A stretch of 64,000 nt of DNA from Chrysogorgia sp. JL179-B06 (lineage: Eukaryota > Cnidaria > Anthozoa > Scleralcyonacea > Chrysogorgiidae), in NCBI GenBank assembly GCA_035772405.1, contig JAYKKM010000054.1, positions 2,575,001 through 2,639,000 of the forward strand, written 5' to 3'. Shown piece by piece: positions 23,937-35,119 of this stretch. The stretch's first letter is position 1, and each line of letters begins with the position of its first letter. The notes below the pieces were generated by a model, which saw nothing but the letters and a program-made list of their open reading frames with translations, searched no databases and was not told where the DNA came from. A program made the translations under genes and the position numbers.

Positions 23937-24229
23937 CTATAAATAAACGTAACATTTTCGTGAATGAATCATGAAATATTCATCATTTGAATACATACAT
24001 ATGAAAACATACATACATACATATGAAAACGCAAAAAAACACAATGAATACAGAAAATTCCGTTACTCGTAAAAAAAATGTCGTTATTTATCACTGTTTC
24101 GCAAACCAAATATTTACCTCTGCATCGGAAACGACAAATAATTGTCCGTGTTAATATATACACTGCTGTAATGAACGTGGGACAATCAGAAAAATGGGAC
24201 GTGGGACACTCAGAAAAATGATTCGGAGT

Positions 24230-24300
24230 ACCGGACAGGAATCGAACCTGTAACCTTCTGATTGCCGGTGAGACGCTCTAACCATCGAGCCATGCCCGAA
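24230..24300 (-). repeat. tRNA-derived SINE
   Basis: On the minus strand an A-box-like TGGCTCGATGGTTAGAGCG (complement of 24274-24292) is followed by a B-box GGTTCGATTCC (complement of 24238-24248). The ends do not form an acceptor stem, and the flanking sequence repeats a gtgggac..cagaaaaatg unit. It is therefore a SINE head rather than a tRNA gene. Confidence 0.7.
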
Positions 24301-24457
24301 ACTCAGATGGAGAGCGAAGGTTACAATGATGTACTGGTTCGATTGATATATGTACTGCCTATACACAATATATCGGTAATGTTTATCGGTAATGGGTCGT
24401 CACTACAAAATCACGATATTTTTTTCAACATCGCCTAATAATAAGTGTTAATTATAC

Positions 24458-24724
24458 GGTAATAAATATTTTGAATACGAACACTTTTACTCAATGCAAC
24501 TCCTCTGATATAGATTGTGTAAGATTTTCCAGATTGAAGTTTGCGGTTGAGGTATCCTTTATAGGTTTTACCATCCCCAATGGTAAAGTTGTCATCTTTA
24601 TTTTCCAACTGAGCGGTAATATAATGGTTATCGCCATTTTTAAGTGCTGTACTGTAGTCATGAATCTTTTCAGGAACTTCTGAAACTTGTCGTTTTTTCC
24701 TGGCTAACGGTCTGCGAACAATTA
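24458..24724 (-). CDS. RPTP exon: juxtamembrane FN3-like module with furin-like site
   Basis: The exon reads RRPLARKKRQVSEVPEK and then YITAQLENKDDNFTIGDGKTYKGYLN and SGKSYTIYIRGVAL. The IGDGxxYxGYxN ... GxxYTxYxR pattern is characteristic of the membrane-proximal extracellular region of RPTPs. RKKR is a possible furin site, as in other processed RPTPs. Entry phase 1 fits the FN3 exon upstream (acceptor TACAAG). The 3' end is uncertain: GTATAA after 24458 and GTAAAA after TTGA both leave phase 1, while the next exon needs phase 0. A weak GTTCGT (end at 24483) would fit. Confidence 0.8.
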
Positions 24725-26825
24725 CTTGTATAAAACTACAAAATAAAATAACAAAAATATAAAAAAACGCTTCGATATTATACATTTCAAATATTGTTAG
24801 TCAAGCTTTCATTAGATATGTAGAATGAATTCTTAGAGATATGTAGAATGAATTCTTAGAGGTAATAGTACTTCAAAAGATATCGTTGACGGAAGATTTT
24901 ATATTGTGCCCATGTTCGTAAATTCAAGATGGCGTCGAAAATGCAACTTTGTTTCACTAATAACGTTTTAAATAGTCGTCTGACAAAGATGTGCAATATA
25001 TCAAAAGAAAGCTATTTGCACGATATTTAATTCAATATATAACAGAATTATCGTAGAGCAGGTTAAAACTTATTAATGTATGAATTTTGTAAATCCAAGA
25101 TGGCGACCATAATCCAAGATGGCGTTAATGTTTTAAATAGGAGACATATAAAGGTGCAAAATATATAAGTATATATTGGTATAAGCTTTAATATAATGTA
25201 TACAAGCAGTGTATTGTATAAAGGAAAATGTTTTTAATTAATGAATTTGTGATGATAATGGCATATTAATCAGAAATTATTTAAAATATTTTAAATACCT
25301 AAGCTGGAACATTGCACAATGTATAGAATTAAAGCGCTTGAAAAATACAATTTGGTGTGTTAATTTCAGTGTCCTGGCTGAAGAAAAACACGTTTACAAT
25401 TTTAAAAACATGTTCAATAGTTTTTCCAAAAATGGAAAATGAAGTTTTCACTTTTTTATTCAGGTAATAACGTTTTAACTACCTCTCATAAAATCATGTG
25501 AAGTTTCAACAGTAAAGAAGAGGTTTCACTTCTAAATTCTGATGATAGCTTAAAGGGGTAGTAAGACCGAAAATCGTCTATCCAATTTAGTACTGAAAAA
25601 ATGAGGATGAATAGCGTTCTTACTTAGTCAATATATTATGTTGTTCCAGAGATATTGACGTTTTTGAAAGATGCAATCATTTACATGACGTCATCTACTC
25701 CAAAATTTAAACTAAAGGAAATCTCTAAAATGAAAAATGTATAAAGCATTAACTATATATAGTGCAGTGTATCATTCTTAGTAGCATACATCTGAAACGT
25801 TTCAGCACAATCTAGCCGCTATCCAAAGATATTCCTCATTTTTGTGTCTACTGGATGTATATCCAGTAGCCTACTATGTCATCGGCTGGGTTTAGCACTT
25901 TCTTTCTTGATTTCTTGAATTCTTGGGGTCGGAGATTTGGCGGATGTTTACGGATAGACCACGTGCGATTGATGCGACAGCGAATTCTAAATTCATCAGA
26001 TTTTAGTCAGTGAATTTGTCGAAAATATAAGGATTCTTTGCGGTTTTTCGACATTCAGGGTAAGTAAATATGATCTTCTAGACATACATTTTCATTTAAG
26101 GTTCTAATGAAGTGACGGTAGCGTGTATTTTTATTTACGGGCTCGTAAACGGACTTCGTCAAGCTATATTTACGGCAGTCTCCTAGAATTCAATGAAACG
26201 CTGACTATAAATATCTTGTTGTTGTTTTATCCCTTTGCTGTATATTTGTGAGATTTTATTCTCACAGGAACCATTGACATTGTGTTTGAACTGACTCAAT
26301 TTATATATAATAATATATACATTATTTTGTTAAATTTACTTTGTTTTAAGGACATAATATAAAATCCAAAAGAAGAATTTATAAGGTTATATAATTTATA
26401 TATGCATACAAAAAATTCAATGTACTTTTAGAAATTGTTGATATTAAAACAAGATGCCTGCTAGGCGTTACCTCCGCCTACTTTAGCCTGTGCAGGCTAG
26501 GTCTATACTTTGGCATATTGAAGACTATGATGCAACAAGCTAAACAGCTTGAAGAAACATTATTTCTTCCCAAAACCAACATTTTGAACCAGAAACATAT
26601 TTATAATTTTAGTGCATATATAATTTGAGAATGCTCACCTCATTTAGAGGGGGGCAGATCGTTAGCCAAATGGGAGTTCGAGGGTATAGAAATACGCCAA
26701 CCCCTTCTCAGATAGATCAGCCATGGTGAAAACACTATAGACAACACCAAAACGTTGGGATGTGAACTGTACTGTAAATTTTGAAGTTACATTCAATAAC
26801 GTTTAAGCCATCAAATTATATCTGA
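24725..26825 (-). other. RPTP intron, mostly unrecognised repeats
   Basis: AT-rich sequence with internal duplications (gatatgtagaatgaattctt-type unit twice near 24815-24860; aagatggcg motifs near 24930 and 25100-25125). A dispersed-repeat end at about 26720-26815 is shared with 4140-4240. No gene was identified. Confidence 0.4.
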
Positions 26826-26949
26826 AAAGGAGGGGGTTTTTTCGTCAAAAGAGAGAGAAACATTCGACATGTTAGTCATAAGCAATTCTGCCGCTTATTC
26901 GTTATCTAAAATTCTGCGTAAAATGCTTTTCAATAGCTATAATATATTA

Positions 26950-27060
26950 ATTGACCAAGTGGAAGGTCTTTACGGCAAAACAATCCTGCCGCAATCTTTC
27001 AGAGAAAAGACCATGCGGCAAGGGCAGGATAATTTTGTCGTAAAGATCGACCAAACAAGG
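26950..27060. repeat. Imperfect hairpin element
   Basis: The arm ttgaccaagtgg..ggtctttacggcaaaac..atcctgccg pairs imperfectly with cggcagg..gataattttgtcgtaaagatc..gaccaa. It underlies a 131-aa plus-strand open frame (26869-27264), which for that reason was not called as a gene. Confidence 0.7.
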
Positions 27061-27344
27061 TTAATAAGGTTTTTATTTTATGGCTCTTTTAAATTTCTCA
27101 CATTTCCTCATTTTTTTCGGTTTGTAAAAACCACTCAGGAACCAAGCATATTGCAGAAAAGCTGCGTTAAGACCGCTCACGAGTTAAGGCATATAATAAA
27201 TGGGTATATAATGAAGCAAGATTTGGCATTTATACTCGTAAATCGTTATAAGGATAGAAGTTAGAAGTTGTTGAGGAAATTTTCGAGAGCAACATTTTAG
27301 TACTTTTTCCACCATAAAATGTCTCGCCTACAAAACAGAAACAT

Positions 27345-27825
27345 GTTTATCCTACATTAAAGACAAAAACATGTTTATCCTACATCAAAAACAAAAAACG
27401 TTTATCCTACATCAAAAACAAAAAACGTTTATCCTACATCAAAAACAAAAAATGTTTATCCTACATCAAAAACAAAAAACGTTTATCCTACATCAAAAAC
27501 AAAAAAATGTTATTCTACATCAAAAACAAAAAACGTTTATCCTACATCAAAAACAAAAAATGTTTATCCTACATCAAAAACAAAAAACGTTTATCCTACA
27601 TCAAAAACAAAAAACGTTTATCCTACATCAAAAACAAAAAATGTTTATCCTACATCAAAAACAAAAAATGTTTATCCTACATCAAAAACAAAAAATGTTC
27701 ATCCTACATCAAAAACAAAAACGTGTTTATCCTGCATTAAAAACAAAAACATGTTTATCCTACATCAAAGACAAAAACATGTTTATCCTACATAAAAAAA
27801 CATGTTTATCCTACATCAAAACATA
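27345..27825. repeat. 27-bp minisatellite
   Basis: About 17 tandem units of catcaaaaacaaaaaacg plus tttatccta. The 27-bp unit keeps the frame open and gives a FILHQKQKT repeat, but composition and context make it a non-coding satellite. Related scraps occur at about 28130-28165 and 29105-29125. Confidence 0.95.
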
Positions 27826-28443
27826 GTTAATATAGAAGAGATGGTTTGGAAACTCGGTCTAAGTCTTTGTTCTAGGTTATTGTTCACGTTTATGCAAATG
27901 TATGCACTTTCACACTTGATGAACACATTGTATTTTCTGTATAATGAAGCAATCATCCAATAGCAGCATTTGGGTTGAATCGCTCAACCTTGTTATTTAA
28001 ATATTAATAAGCAAAAAACAAAAGGTTTGTGCACGGTCAGGACCATTTCAACCTAAAATCACAGCTCATTATAGACGCTTTGAAGTTCGCCGGCTTTCCT
28101 AACCATTCCCTCTATTAACTATGATCAAAATCATGTTTCTCCTACATCAAAAACTAAAACATGTTTATCTTACATCGTAAAATTCATTAATAATTCATGA
28201 AGAAAATTCAAAAGAAAATAATATTTAATCAACATCACATGATAAAACATTGATTAATAAAACATCAATGTTTTATCAAAGTTAACTTGCTCAAAATCAA
28301 AAAAACTTGCTTGAGCTTTTTGGAAGTTAAAATAATTTGTTTGCACCGTTTCTACAACTTCCATTCTATTCATTTCACAAGTTCGTTACTGCGGCTCGCC
28401 AATTGTAACTGCCCATAAACATCGCCCGCTCATGTTTTAACTA

Positions 28444-28836
28444 CAACCTCGTACCCAGGGCGTTTTGCCTCCACGGGGGAAGGTCGGCGAAAATGGCCCT
28501 GGGATATCGGCTGGTCGATTCCATAATCTTATTGGCCAGTTCTGAAACACAATTAATTCAGCTAAAGTATAATTTACTCATCTTAATCCAAATGTTAAGA
28601 AACTTTACCGCAAATAAGAAATACAAGGGCTTTGTTTAATTGTCAAGAACTGCATTCGATATCTACTTGTTCGTCCAGGATATTTACACGAGATAATCAG
28701 GGATGTGTTATGAATAAGTTGCTTTTAGGATGAATGCTTTACATGAACAAGTCTGCAGACTGCAGAGCGTTGCAAACACCCAGAAAGTTTCGCCGACCTT
28801 CTACCGTGAAGACAGTTCGTCCTGGGTACGAGGTTG
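28444..28836. mobile_element. MITE with CAACCTCGTACCCAGG terminal inverted repeats
   Basis: The left end CAACCTCGTACCCAGG (28444-28459) is exactly inverted at 28821-28836. The arms continue imperfectly inward (aaggtcggcga / tcgccgacctt). It belongs to the same family as 2749-3270. Confidence 0.8.
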
Positions 28837-28986
28837 GTTTTAACTACTGCTTATCAAATCATTAATAATTCAATAATAAGAATAATAAGATTCGTCCTGA
28901 TTTACATAAACTTCGATTTCCTCAGCTAATACAGCTTGTATCTTCAAGATAGTAGATAGATATGAACATTTACGTGTATTCATTTG

Positions 28987-29092
28987 ATAAGTTATATAAA
29001 AAATTCGCGTCCGATCTTTACCTGATATAGAAACGCTCGCCTTTGGCTCGAGTTTGTATATCAGATAAAGATCGGCCGCTCATATTTTATCT
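28987..29092. repeat. Short palindromic element
   Basis: ccgatctttacctgatata pairs with tatatcagataaagatcgg around a core cgctcgcctttggctcgag. Its design is like the hairpins at 8066-8157 and 18659-18787. Confidence 0.7.
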
Positions 29093-29639
29093 ATCACATA
29101 AAACCAAAATTATGTTTATCCTACATTAAAACAAAACAGTACAACGCAAAACTAACTCTTCATTGTGAATAGCGAATAATAAATTGGTTATCACGGTATT
29201 TGTCAATAGAGTTACGTGATCGTAATGAGAAATATCGTGCATTATATTTACTTTACCTGATATATTCAGAGTCCAGTTTCCGCACCATTATTACCACCGA
29301 TGTTTTCGACGACGAACTTGTGTCTTGTTTAGGTTGCTTGGGAGTTGAAGGTTCTGTAATATGACAAGTATATATAGTATCTAGCACTTTAATATAAAAA
29401 GACCAGAACCTTTTAATCTTTATAATAAGTTTGGAACTTTGGGGGTTAAGCTTACTTCAAGTAATCTATGAAATTATTTTAACTGAATATAGTGTGAAGT
29501 ATCCTTAATATACAAACGTAAATTTAATGTAACGACTTTAGTAACGATGCGTGTGTGAGGAAGAAATCGTTCTAGAACATTCATACGGTTAAATAAAGCG
29601 TGTCGAGAGGACATTGCCTCGTGACAAGCACCCCTTCCT

Positions 29640-30140
29640 TCCTGGAGTGGAATTAATTTCATCGATTTACCGAATCTCCCCTACCAGATCTGTCGGTTTC
29701 ACCGGACGCGTCGGGCAGCAAAGGTTATGGCGTGTGTTACGCTGGTCAATGGTTTCAGGGGTATTGGTCCCCGTAGCAACCCCTCGGATAGCCTACAAAT
29801 AATTCTTGCATTGGCTTGCCTGCATGTGTGGAAACGGGAGTGGTCACGAAAGCGAATCCAGTTCTTGTGCGACAATGAAAGCGTAGTGGCCATAATCACG
29901 TCAGGCACGTCTAAAGACTCGAACATTATGCACCTGTGTCGCGAATTGTCACTTACGCAACACGATTTAATTTTAATGCGTGCACCGTTCATGTCCCTAG
30001 TAAGACAAATGCTCTACTGATGCATTATCGCGCTTTAACATGCACGCATTTTTCAAATTAGCAGCACAGACACCTGCGACACCAATAACCGTCGCTCAAA
30101 AGGTATTGCGGCACCTTACGACTAATTTAATGGGCTGACA
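29640..30140 (+). pseudogene. DIRS-like RNase H relic
   Basis: The plus frame reads DSLQIILALACLHVWKREWSRKRIQFLCDNESVVAIITSGTSKDSNIMHLCRELSL. The HVW...WSRKxIxFxxDNExVVxIIxSxTSK block is the RNase H segment common in DIRS-type retrotransposons. It is followed by a KTNALLMHYRAL-like scrap in another frame. No RT or tyrosine recombinase remains nearby. Confidence 0.6.
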
Positions 30141-30384
30141 ACGGGACAGCATTAACGGTACGAGTAGTTATAAAAAACAAAAAAACCCAAAAAAAAACAA
30201 AAAAAACAAACGTGTGTCGTCATGTATGGTCAATCGTGAACCTGGGTGCCCAGCATATTCACGTTATCATGTGTTCGGTAACCACAGGGTAGCAATCCAT
30301 ATTATAGTGCTATATATGTTTGTTGAAATACCACTTGTGGTGGTAACGCTATATATATATTTCTCTCACTGGTTAATTTCGGGG

Positions 30385-30800
30385 AGATACCCACATTGAG
30401 TAGTGACCCCGTAGGCCACTTGAACGTCGGGGAAATACCCACAGGAAATGGTGACACCCACAGGAAGTGGTGACCTCATATTCCATTTGAACATCAGGGA
30501 GATACCCACAGGAACTGGTGACTCCATATGCCATTTGAACGTCGGGGAGATACCCACAGGAAGTGGTGACCCAATATGCCATTGTAACGTCGGGGAGATA
30601 CCCACAGGAACTGGTGACTCCATATGCCGAGATACCCACAGGAAGTGGTGACCCCATATGCCATTGTAACGTCGGGGAGACACCCACAGGATGTGGTGAC
30701 CCCATATGCCATTTGAACGTCGGGGAGATACCCTCAGGAAGTGGTGATCCGTGATCCCATATGCCATTGTAACGTCGGGAAGATACCCACAGGAAGTCGT
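30385..30800. repeat. About 48-bp minisatellite
   Basis: Eight or so units, each containing gaacgtcggggagatacc, cacaggaagtggtgac and ccatatgccat. Some units are deleted or fused, as near 30630. Both strands have long open frames here, which are artefacts of the unit. Confidence 0.92.
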
Positions 30801-30995
30801 GATGCTTTGTGCGCTCACAATCTCGCTCTTGGAGAGCATATCCGCAGACTTTGTCAGTCCCCTTAATCAAACTATCTTCCGCCACCAATGTCAACTATAG
30901 TAAGTCTTGAATCACTGTACTGCACGAGATTTTTGCAAACATTTTTTATACAATTGAATCAGAACAGCGAATTATCATATGTGTTTAAAACTTAC

Positions 30996-31271
30996 TTGGA
31001 ACATTGGTAGTGACTTCTTTTTTTTCTGGATTACTTTTTCCTTGCTGATTAATTGCAACAACCCAGATTGTGTATGTTTTATTTGGGGTCAATTCCTTTA
31101 ATTCTGAATTTAACGTTCCGTTATTTTCATCTTTTGAATTTTCTGTCTTTCCAATCACGTAATAGATTGTATATCTGTTAATTGCACTTGCTCCTCTACT
31201 TGGTTTTCTCCATGAAACAACCAAAGACCTCACGTCGACCACAACTTTAAAGCTAGGAGAGCCCGGTTTTC
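30996..31271 (-). CDS. RPTP exon: fibronectin type III domain
   Basis: The exon encodes about 92 residues: KPGSPSFKVVVDVRSLVVSW, then RYTIYYV, then ELKELTPNKTYTIWVVAINQQGKSNP and VTTNVPS. The strand-B Trp, YxIYY strand and LxPxTxYxIxVxAxNxxGxS pattern define one complete FN3 module. Phase is 1/1, so it could be duplicated or skipped freely. Acceptor TTTATAG, donor GTAAGT. Confidence 0.95.
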
Positions 31272-31748
31272 CTATAAAAGGAATTCACTATTTCATATTT
31301 AAAATATCCTTTCAAAAACGTATGAGTACGACAAAAAGCTAAACATTTAGTTGTTGAAAAACGTAGACATATTTAGTGGGTACAGTATAGTTATTAAGCA
31401 TATTGGATCATATAAAGCATTGCATCTCTTGCTTTTACCCTGAGAATGGATTGTGAAAACAAAATCCCTAATGATTACGAAAATCCTTGTTCTAGATTAT
31501 TTCACCTAAATATTTTCATTGTGCTTATTTTCATCCCATTTCTATCGTTGAATACATTGAATAGTAAAATGACCACGCATTTTAATATGGGTCGCAGAAA
31601 TGAAAATCCCGCATACCTTCGTTTGCTGTTTCAAATGGCCAACCGCTATATAAGGATTGAAAGTTACGTATTTTGTGCACAATATCAATACAAAAGTCCG
31701 ATGATCAACATTGATAAATGTATTTACGTATATTTTCGTGATCCTTAC

Positions 31749-31901
31749 CGTCAACAGAAATATTTATTTTCTTTTCATCAACACCATCCAGATTTCTAGC
31801 AGTACAAATATAAATACCACTGTCCTCTAACTTGATGCTGTCAATGTACAAGGTACTCTTCAGTCCACCCATTATTTTTGAAGAATTCACATTGTTATAA
31901 A
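31749..31901 (-). CDS. RPTP exon: C-terminal half of Ig domain
   Basis: The exon reads MGGLKSTLYIDSIKLEDSGIYICTARNLDG and then EKKINISVDG. LxxxxxxxEDSGxYxCxAxNxxG is the strand D to F signature of an I-set Ig domain, with the second disulfide cysteine. Phase is 1/1; donor GTAAGG, acceptor CTTTTAG. Confidence 0.95.
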
Positions 31902-32658
31902 CTAAAAGAAAACAAGAAAATATTAACAATGGACTCGTTTCAAACAGACAGTAATAACTGTCCACTTTCTAATTACCATAGAAGGTGATCATGATTTATC
32001 TCAGAAAAATGACGTTACTGCAAGATCTCTATATATAGTAACTGGAAAAGGATAATAAACTGTAATAGTATCATTGATAAGTAAAGACACAAGTACACCA
32101 TTAGAAGTACGGCCAGATAAACTTAGATAAATAAATTATTACCGATTTTGCATTTCCTTGTTGGTTTTTACTCGTTCCAGAAATAGTTTCATTAGACATA
32201 AGACTCGTTTAAATGACACGAGAAATATTTAATTTCAATGAAATTCCATTGTTATACTACTTTTAGGGACCGGTCATTAAATATGGTGAGGGGGGGGGGG
32301 GGGGGAGGATGGAGGAGAAAATGAGTGGGGTATTGAGAATTTTATGTATCCTAAAAAAATTCCTTATGAAAAAGGGGATCTTAATTTTTTTAAACTGGAT
32401 GCAAAAGGATGAACACTTCTTTAATACGAACATTTCATATTTAAAATAACTGATTTTCATAATGAACAATATACCAACTATAAACAAAATCATGATTCTT
32501 AAACTGAAACTTACTGGTAATCTGAACTTTTGTATACAGTATACTTTTTTTATAATATCACTGAATACCGTAAACTGCGGATTATAAGCCCTAGGGTTAC
32601 ATAATTTCGTAAGGGGTTTTGGATGGGCTTATAAACAGGGGCTTTATATATCTGGGGA

Positions 32659-32968
32659 CAGTGGCGGCACTACGGGTGTGTGAGCGGTGCGCCGCGCCGG
32701 GGCCTATACGCCGAGGGAGCCATCAGCCCATCCGGCAAAGTGGTGCTATTATTAATATTTTCTTAAAAATAATGGATACACTATAAAAAGTGATTTTCCT
32801 CGGATTTTGCTCAAAAGTGCTCTCAAAATGCAGGAAATGCCATTTCAGAGACCCTAAATTCAAAAATTTTCCGGCGGATAATCCCCCTACCCTATATACG
32901 TCGTTGTGGGAGGGTGGCCCAAATTGTTTTCTCGCACCGGGGCCCACACCAACGTAGTGCCGCCACTG
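32659..32968. mobile_element. Non-autonomous hAT-like element
   Basis: Terminal inverted repeats CAGTGGCGGCACTACG and CGTAGTGCCGCCACTG bound 310 bp. The flanking 8-mers tctgggga and tctggaaa match at 6 of 8 positions, consistent with an 8-bp target duplication. CAGTGGCGG ends and 8-bp duplications are typical of hAT families. No transposase is present. Confidence 0.8.
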
Positions 32969-33734
32969 TCTGGAAAGCTATGAAGGAAAGGGTTAAATAT
33001 GTGTGTGTGCGTGTGGGGGGGAGGCCTGGAAAATTATCCAAACTAATTAATTTCTCCTCCAGCCCCCCTCCCCATATTTAAGGATCGGTCCCTTAACGAA
33101 TTTCGATAAATCTAGAGGTGTTGAACTGTATATATTAGAATGGATCTGTTTGTATTTGTCCTTCTTTTCGTCAGTTAAAGTAAATTGGTGCATATGATTA
33201 TTTTGCGGGTTTAAAACCTTCCCTGCGGCATTAATTTCTCACCACCCTGAGAATGTTTCACCTTAATTTTGACATCAGGATTTGTTTTAGTATGAGAGTT
33301 AGGATTGGTACCAAGTTTTAAGCTCGCAAAAAACGAGTACCAATAGCGTTGCGTACAATTACTATTTTGTAAACCCAAAACTCAAACAAACAAACTCAAA
33401 CTTACTCTGAAGAATTCCCAAAAGAAGCATGTCCTATTGTTTATCACTTACATTTAATGGTAAACTCAGACAAACAACAACAAACGTCATCTATGCGTTC
33501 TGAAGGTTGGTGACCTTCAACATTTTGTACTGTTGACAATAATGCCCAATCCAGTTATATATAGTTATCAGTGATCAACTCTTGCACCCACGAGTAGCAC
33601 AGAGATAAATCTACCCAACACCAGCAACAGATAAAAATTTATAAGTCCATATCCAAGATAGAAAAATGGTAGCGACTATTTTCAAGACTCCTCAAGAAGA
33701 TTATTAATTTTATCAATCATTAGTAAGTACTAAT

Positions 33735-33870
33735 ATACTAACCCTAATATTAACCCTAATACTGATATGCTAATACAGACCCTAATATTAACCCTAATAC
33801 TAACAATAATACTAACCTTAACACTGTACTAACCGTGATACTAACCGTATATGCTAACCCTATAATACCG
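33735..33870. repeat. Degenerate telomere-like repeats
   Basis: Repeated taaccctaata and ctaaccctaat units of about 11-13 bp grade into ctaaccgtgata variants. They resemble an eroded interstitial array related to CCCTAA but with an extra spacer in each unit. Confidence 0.6.
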
Positions 33871-33985
33871 ACTGACATTAACCAACTCTACAGTGCATAT
33901 AATAAACAAAGGTGTACATGTGATTCCTCGTTTCTTCTGCTTTTCCTGAATGCATGAAATCGACAATTCAGCATGCAAGTGCTAT

Positions 33986-34215
33986 TTAAAGGGGCAGTGT
34001 CATGAAATGCACATGTCTCAAGTTTTATTTAAAATATGGCATCATATAGGACTGGGAAGGCTTAATAAAAAATTATTGCTTTATAGTGCTTTATAGAACA
34101 CATACAGTAGGTCAGAAATGGCTCGTATGAGCACTGGCATGATGAATGGAAATACAAACTTGAAAAGTTCAGCCTGAATTTTTCAAGTTGTGAACTCATG
34201 ACACTGCCCCTTTAA
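33986..34215. mobile_element. MITE with TTAAAGGGGCAGTGTCATGA ends
   Basis: The left end TTAAAGGGGCAGTGTCATGA is matched by TCATGACACTGCCCCTTTAA at the right end, enclosing 230 bp. The possible target duplication is only TTAA or TA and is ambiguous. Confidence 0.8.
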
Positions 34216-34446
34216 CATATAATATTACTATTTTACAGTGATAAATAGTTGCCTGCTGAATCTTACATTTCGATGTTGAAGAACACTTTACTTTCCATTC
34301 AAACAGCGCAGTCGACAACACTGAGCATGATTAAATGTTTGTAAAATATTGTGTTGCATTAAACAATCCAGTTCGAAATTGGCTAAAACGTCAAGTACAG
34401 ACATGAAAATAGTTTTAATTTAGGATAATGACATATATAGAGATAC

Positions 34447-34593
34447 CTCTCCTGGCACTTATCTCTCCAGGGTGTATCCTGGACCATTCTATTGATGGTA
34501 TTGGATTCCCTTCGGCCTGACAGAATATTTTGTGGTTAACACCAAACTTCACTGTTCGCGAAAGAGAATGATCAGTTATTTCAGCCTCATCAC
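34447..34593 (-). CDS. RPTP exon: N-terminal half of Ig domain
   Basis: The exon reads DEAEITDHSLSRTVKFGVNH and then KIFCQAEGNPIPSIEWSR. CxAxGxPxPxIxW is the strand B-C signature of an I-set Ig domain with the first disulfide cysteine and core Trp. The second half is in the next exon (31749-31901). Phase is 1/1; donor GTATCT, acceptor TGCAAG. Confidence 0.93.
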
Positions 34594-34955
34594 CTTGCAA
34601 AAGAAAAGACATATATATATATATTAAAATAGGCATTCAAACATAAATAAAGAAAACACTGGTCACAACATTGGTGGATGCATGCATCGAAGAGAAGCAG
34701 GATGAATAGTTGAATTGACTGCCACAGGTTTATTAATTAATGTTTTTCCATTTTTTGTAATAGGGCTATCAAAGTTAAGTTGTTCGATTTCGTACAAAAA
34801 GTTCTCGCTTTAAACAACGAGTGCTTAAACGTAACGGTCATTATAACTTGAGAAAAATGAACAATTCTGTTGAATGTTTCCCATCTTCAAACGTGAGAAA
34901 CTACATTATGTTATATTTATTTTTGTATCCACCACATTGTCTTATGAAAAGTGTT

Positions 34956-34992
34956 GAGCTTTCGTCCCGTATGCCGCTCGGGATTTCGTCAG
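34956..34992 (-). ncRNA. Hammerhead-like core, probable PLE terminal relic
   Basis: On the minus strand CTGACGA is followed by a long stem II (ATCCCG ... CGGGA), then GAAA-GCU-C, that is, a 2-bp stem III AG/CU and a cleavable C. No convincing stem I was found, so this may be inactive or need different flanks. Short stem III is a known PLE hammerhead trait. Confidence 0.5.
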
Positions 34993-35119
34993 AGCTATAA
35001 AAGAGTGTTGTCTTTACACATCATCTAAAGTTCCAGACCGTTGATGGCGTCAATTAAATCAAATTAAGTTTCTGAAAATGAGTATGGTGGTGTTCTAATA
35101 ATTACATCATAAAAATTTT

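Larger units (their letters stand above)
31902..34446 (-). other. Intron within the Ig domain, MITE-rich
   Basis: This 2.5-kb intron splits the Ig domain. It holds a poly-G run (32287-32306), the hAT-like MITE at 32659-32968, telomere-like repeats at about 33735-33870 and the MITE at 33986-34215. Confidence 0.6.

Noticed and set aside
24230..24300. Functional tRNA gene
   Set aside because: A and B boxes are present, but acceptor and anticodon stems do not pair and no discriminator end is seen; a SINE head.
26869..27264. 131-aa plus-strand ORF
   Set aside because: Overlaps an imperfect hairpin element, no recognisable domain, atypical composition.
27345..27825. CRISPR-like array
   Set aside because: Directly contiguous units without unique spacers in a eukaryotic intron; a minisatellite.
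27371..27826. 151-aa FILHQKQKT repeat protein
   Set aside because: 27-bp satellite kept open only because the unit is a multiple of three. No flanking coding signal.
30366..30894. 157- and 173-aa open frames with GYLPDV / GYSPRR repeats
   Set aside because: 48-bp satellite, open on both strands and in several frames.
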